From NCBI GenBank assembly GCA_959347315.1, contig OY365815.1, forward strand, positions 21,168,298 through 21,232,297: a DNA stretch of 64,000 bases, read 5' to 3'. The stretch is from Bimastos eiseni (Eukaryota > Annelida > Clitellata > Crassiclitellata > Lumbricidae). How positions within the stretch are numbered: the first letter of the stretch is position 1; each line of letters begins with the position of its first letter. A program made the position numbers and the translations under genes. This document shows, one piece after another, positions 60,401 to 64,000 of the stretch. Below the pieces are notes generated by a model. That model saw only the letters and a list, made by a program, of their open reading frames with translations. It was not told the origin of the DNA and did no database searches.

Positions 60401-63200
60401 TGGCCTTTGGAGGCCAGTGGAAAGACACAAGCGACACTTCTCCCAATGGATACGTCTGCAAAATGCCGGCTGGTACGTTCGACTTGTCACAGAATGAACT
60501 TCTTGCCAGACTTGACGGCCTTAATGCCATTGATTCTATTTGATGATGTGATATAAGTACGGGGTCTTCATGAAATATCTGGCTAAATTTTTCTCTCGAT
60601 TAGTATAAAATTCACCGTAGTCTTTCTAAGCACGCAAGTTCTCACTTGAACTAATCAATTTTTTCAAGCGATAAGGCACCATCATTGTCTTCCGAACTAA
60701 GGCTTAGCATAAAATGTACCTACAGAATATACACACATCTCACACTTTGTTTGCATTACAAATTTCTCTGAACATATACGCACCGCGTGTTCTATAATTT
60801 TCAACTTATCTAAACGTGCCCATATTCCATTTTATGTGAAAGCTTGATGCACTATACGCCCTATGCGTGTCCCCAATGCACACCCAATCACCCATCATCA
60901 CCTGCCTCAGGCTATTCTATCTATCACCACAGGGGCTTATCACTCAAACACTGAAGTGTCATCTCTTCAAGAACTCATACCCTGACTCATTCTATCCTCC
61001 GTCTTCCAAATCTTGCCATAAACGACATCCGCCATGACAGCCACTCTGCCCTCTTTGACCCATATGTAAAACGGACTCTTGACCTTCCCTGCACTGCCCT
61101 GTTGGGAAACCCTATTGATTAGACGAAGCGTTCTTCAATATGCAGGTGCCGTGCGCTTGGCTTTCGATATATATATATATATATGACGCTACAGAAGTTT
61201 CAAGATTACTATTACGATTGCGACTACGGAAAAGGTTGTCATTAACAGAATTTTACTCCTGTGCGTTTCATTTGTCTATTGTTACACAGTCTTCACAACA
61301 GCCAGACCTGTGACAACCGCAGCGTCCACATCAACAAAAACGAAGAAGACAGTAGGCCTAACGACAACAAAAACTGTTACTAAAGCAACACAAACTACAA
61401 CACGAACCACTCGTCTGTCCACAGTCCCAACAACGACAGTCAAGCATGCAGATTCAACCAGCAAGATCAAGCCAACAACAGCAGCAGCAATAAGTCCTAG
61501 TTTCGATCCTCTACTTGTTAGCAGTAGGCCTAACACCATCCAAACCCACCAAGAAACCACAGTCAGTGATCAGTCTACTGCGTCTACTCCGATGGTTGCG
61601 CAAGAAGAAACTACTATTGTTCGAATAGTTGAGCCAGCAACGACTTTCAGTCTTTGGACAGTCGACCAAACTACAAGCACAACAGGTTATCAAGTTACAA
61701 CCACCATTATTCCGACAATCGACAAGGCTACAACATCTCTCCTTCCCCAAACTGATGAAACAACTATGGAAGGTCCAACAAGCGATCAAGCTACAACTTC
61801 TATTGTGCCTTCAGCTATCACTGCAATCATTACTACAATCGATGAGCGGACTTCTTATTCGAAAGAACTATCAACCGACATTTCGACTGACATTTCGACC
61901 GACATATCGCCAACCGTAGAACCAACAACCTCTGCGCCTGAGATACGCGTTGGTTCTGAATCCACAGAGAATCAACAGAACGACAGAACGATCGATCAAC
62001 AAACGACAGTTAACGACGTCGAGTTCTTTTCGTCATCAACGGCGGAGACGGAGACGGAGACGGAGACGTTCTCCAAGTCTAATACGAATTCTCTCTCGAT
62101 CATCGGTTGCTGTTGTCAGTGTTGCTTCACTGTAGATGGTCAAGAAACCTGCAGCTCATGCGAGAACGATACGATAGAGGAGTTGACACGATGTGCTTCC
62201 CTTGCACCTCCCTCAGCCACATCCGATCCCTCGACCATGACCTCCTCCACTCCAGATGACGTGACCATTGATCCTCCCACTGTCACTGATCCTCCTTTCA
62301 CCGCTCCTCTACCATTAAACGGAAGCAGTTTTCCAGAAAGAACTGTCCTTGATTCTCGCTTCCTTCAAGGAGAACAGTTCCTGGAGATGATGGCAGGCTT
62401 CTCGGATAAAGAAAAGTTGGAATTGGGATATTCCTTGGAAAGCATGATGCTGGAATGTCATTATGACGATGATAAGTGTTCAGCGAGGTATGAGTTCTAT
62501 AACAATAGTTGCTAGCTATTCAGGTAACGACGACGACGTTGACAAAACATTGATGATCAGACAATAATATGGTCATTAGTTGATAATGGTGATTAGATGG
62601 TAATGTTGATGGCGATAATAATTATGTTTTTGTTCCAATCCAGAATATTTATTGTCCTGTGATTAACAAAACTTTTACCCTTAGTGAAATAATAACAGTT
62701 TTTGGCCTAATAATAGCAATAGGTAATTAATAAAATAATAACAGTCTCACATATAAGCTTACTTGTTCTGTCTTAAGCCAGTTCCGCTGCTATGTACACA
62801 TTAGAAAGATACTGCTTTGGATGCATTGACATGGCCAGGACGCATCATGGGGTGAAGGACTCATCATGGGGTGAAGGACTCATTATGGGGTGAAGGACTC
62901 ATCATGGGGTGAAGGACTCATCATGGGGTGAAGGACTCATCATGGGGTGAAGGACTCATCATGGGATGAAGGACTCATCATGGGGTGAAGGACTCATCAT
63001 GGGGTGAAGGACTCATCATGAGGTGAAGGACTCATCATGGGGTGAATGTTCGTGATGCATCCACTTTATTATAACATTCTATCAATTTAGTGACTTTGAG
63101 ATGTTCTATAATCCACTTCACGGAAACTGTTATGTATTCAACTCTGGCTGGAATCGATCGGAGACATTGCAAATAGCAGAACACAGCGGAAGAGAATCAG
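57473..63200 (+). CDS. Second DEG/ENaC-CTLD channel, first six exons, cut by the window edge
   Basis: Exons 57473-57890, 58685-58945, 59552-59728, 60206-60472, 61290-62487 and 63091-63200 join in frame (810 codons plus one base). The cytoplasmic N-terminus is longer than in the neighbour, and a later Met start is possible. Features in order: TTVHGLPNYY; TM1 (WIAAMLLMTAGLCYN); FPSVTICNLNPVR; polybasic RRKKR (218-222); a CTLD (about 228-374) with CPGGWQLNNSSCYW, ARGSLVSISDQQEN, YWIGLY, YPGEPDGSGYC and QWKD; a 399-residue Thr/Ser-rich exon ending in the eight-Cys block (CCCQCC at 648-653) and NGSSFPERT; then GYSLESMMLEC and SDFEMFYNPLHGNCYVFNSGWN. Exon 6 has the same 110-nt length as in the first gene. 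The rest of the palm and TM2 must lie beyond 64000. The exon 2 donor is either GC (CCAG|gcaaca) or a weak GT 12 bases earlier; both keep frame. Confidence 0.88.
60880..61095 (+). repeat. Unidentified repeat with residual coding look
   Basis: One frame reads DIRHDSHSALFDPYVKRTL before a stop at about 61120. A diverged similar stretch (TTCCAA..., CAGCTACTCTGCCTCATCTGACCC) lies at about 52060-52205 in intron 10 of the first channel gene. It is probably a shared transposon relic that I cannot identify. Confidence 0.35.
62833..63047 (+). repeat. 19-bp minisatellite, about 11 copies, just before exon 6
   Basis: The unit GGGGTGAAGGACTCATCAT is repeated almost perfectly, with single-base variants (ATTATG, GGGATG, GAGGTG). 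It ends about 43 bp before exon 6 of the second channel gene, so it occupies the region where the branch point and polypyrimidine tract would normally lie. Confidence 0.95.
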
Positions 63201-64000
63201 GTGAGAAAGTCCATAGAATCAAGTGTACGATGATAATTATTACAATGCAAAATAGGGGCCTATTTATGAGTAGTACTAGTAGGTCTATACTATAGTTGCC
63301 GCCTTTATATATAGCGTCTCACTGGATGTGACTGGGAGATCGAAATCATGCTACCTAAACTGAGATTCAACTGTGGTATGCAATGTGATATAATCGAGCA
63401 TTTATATAGCGCACCTTCAAGATATCTATTCAGAGGTGCTCTCTGCGCTGGCCTAAATGATGCTAAAGTCGTAGTAAAAGAGTAAAACGCATCTGTTAGC
63501 AAAACTATATGTCTTGAGAGACATGGGCGTAAACTCAGATGACACTGAGGCACGTGTTCCCCATTAATTGAGCAGAGTGGCATTACCCCAGACAATTCAG
63601 AAATGAATTTCTTTAATTAGTCACTGGACTAATTAGTAAAATCAAAATATGCTTCACAAAGACACACAATTAAAGAGCTGAAATACCATAAGAAATTCCC
63701 AAAGACTACACATATTTATTTGAGTCTTTAATAAGTTCAAGCCTTCAAGACTTCAATAAGAAGCAAATTTACATGTAAACAACGCGCACTCATATCATAT
63801 GTCTTACTGTATTGTGAGTCTTTTGTGACACTGTTGATGTCAGCTCCACCTTTTAGCACGATTGTAGTCAACTATTATAAGTGCACGGAGGGAAGAAAGT
63901 ACAAATTGAGCAATTATGGGTGTATCTAATTACAAACGGACTACGTTAAGCGACATTCGCTAATTCTAAACCGTTTAAAACATTTCCTAGAGGTAACCCA
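63201..64000. other. Intron 6 of the second channel gene (partial)
   Basis: No exon is recognisable. The next expected exon would encode a segment like GLKIMVNIGQRDYIPN of the first gene, and it is not present before the window ends. Confidence 0.6.

Noticed and set aside
61282..61560. Minus-strand hydrophobic frame resembling membrane segments
   Set aside because: It is antisense to the Thr-rich stalk exon of the second channel gene; Thr codons read as Val/Cys/Leu in reverse.
1..64000. CRISPR arrays, operons or bacterial features
   Set aside because: The sequence is clearly eukaryotic; the tandem repeats lack repeat-spacer structure.

Overview
This is a eukaryotic, metazoan window: the genes are split by many GT-AG introns, intergenic DNA is rich in decayed transposons and microsatellites, and there are no operons. 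The protein families (a DEG/ENaC channel fused to a C-type lectin domain, a Shab-like potassium channel, mitochondrial EF-G2, a membrane-anchored TTLL) and the frequent palindrome TAGGCCTA suggest a marine invertebrate, possibly an echinoderm or another invertebrate deuterostome. The species assignment is an inference only.

Layout. 1-10.8 kb has no convincing gene; it holds a 1.15-kb minisatellite, a probable hAT relic, microsatellites and tRNA-derived repeats. On the minus strand, 12788-10823 carries the first two coding exons (cytoplasmic T1 domain) of a Kv2/Shab-like potassium channel whose membrane exons are not in the window. 11.4-11.9 kb is a LINE reverse-transcriptase fragment. 14.1-15.2 kb is an inverted-repeat element. 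16.26-17.2 kb (minus) is a decayed C2H2 zinc-finger gene. 21125-31152 (+) is a complete 14-exon tubulin-tyrosine-ligase-like gene with an N-terminal signal anchor (524 codons, TTLL15-like). 33815-41140 (+) is a complete 8-exon GFM2 gene (780 codons), two of whose introns appear to be GC-AG.

The most interesting part is 43.5-64 kb: two tandem same-strand genes for DEG/ENaC-superfamily channels. In both, much of the extracellular finger region between TM1 and the palm is replaced by a polybasic furin-like site, a C-type lectin-like domain, a Thr/Ser-rich mucin-like stalk and a conserved eight-cysteine mini-domain. The first gene (43549-53734) assembles into one 876-codon frame across 13 exons. 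The second (57473 onward) shows its first six exons and runs off the right edge. The first channel has GFA where acid-sensing channels have the GAS selectivity filter. I infer a lectin-gated or surface-anchored ion channel family, possibly activated by proteolysis. The architecture is read directly from the sequence; the function is inference.

Mobile DNA: two hAT-type MITEs with exact 8-bp target duplications sit in introns of the TTLL and GFM2 genes. A third short inverted-repeat element is in the first channel gene. CR1/Jockey-type LINE 3' relics lie in a TTLL intron, just upstream of GFM2 and between the two channel genes. Several dispersed repeat families occur as pairs.
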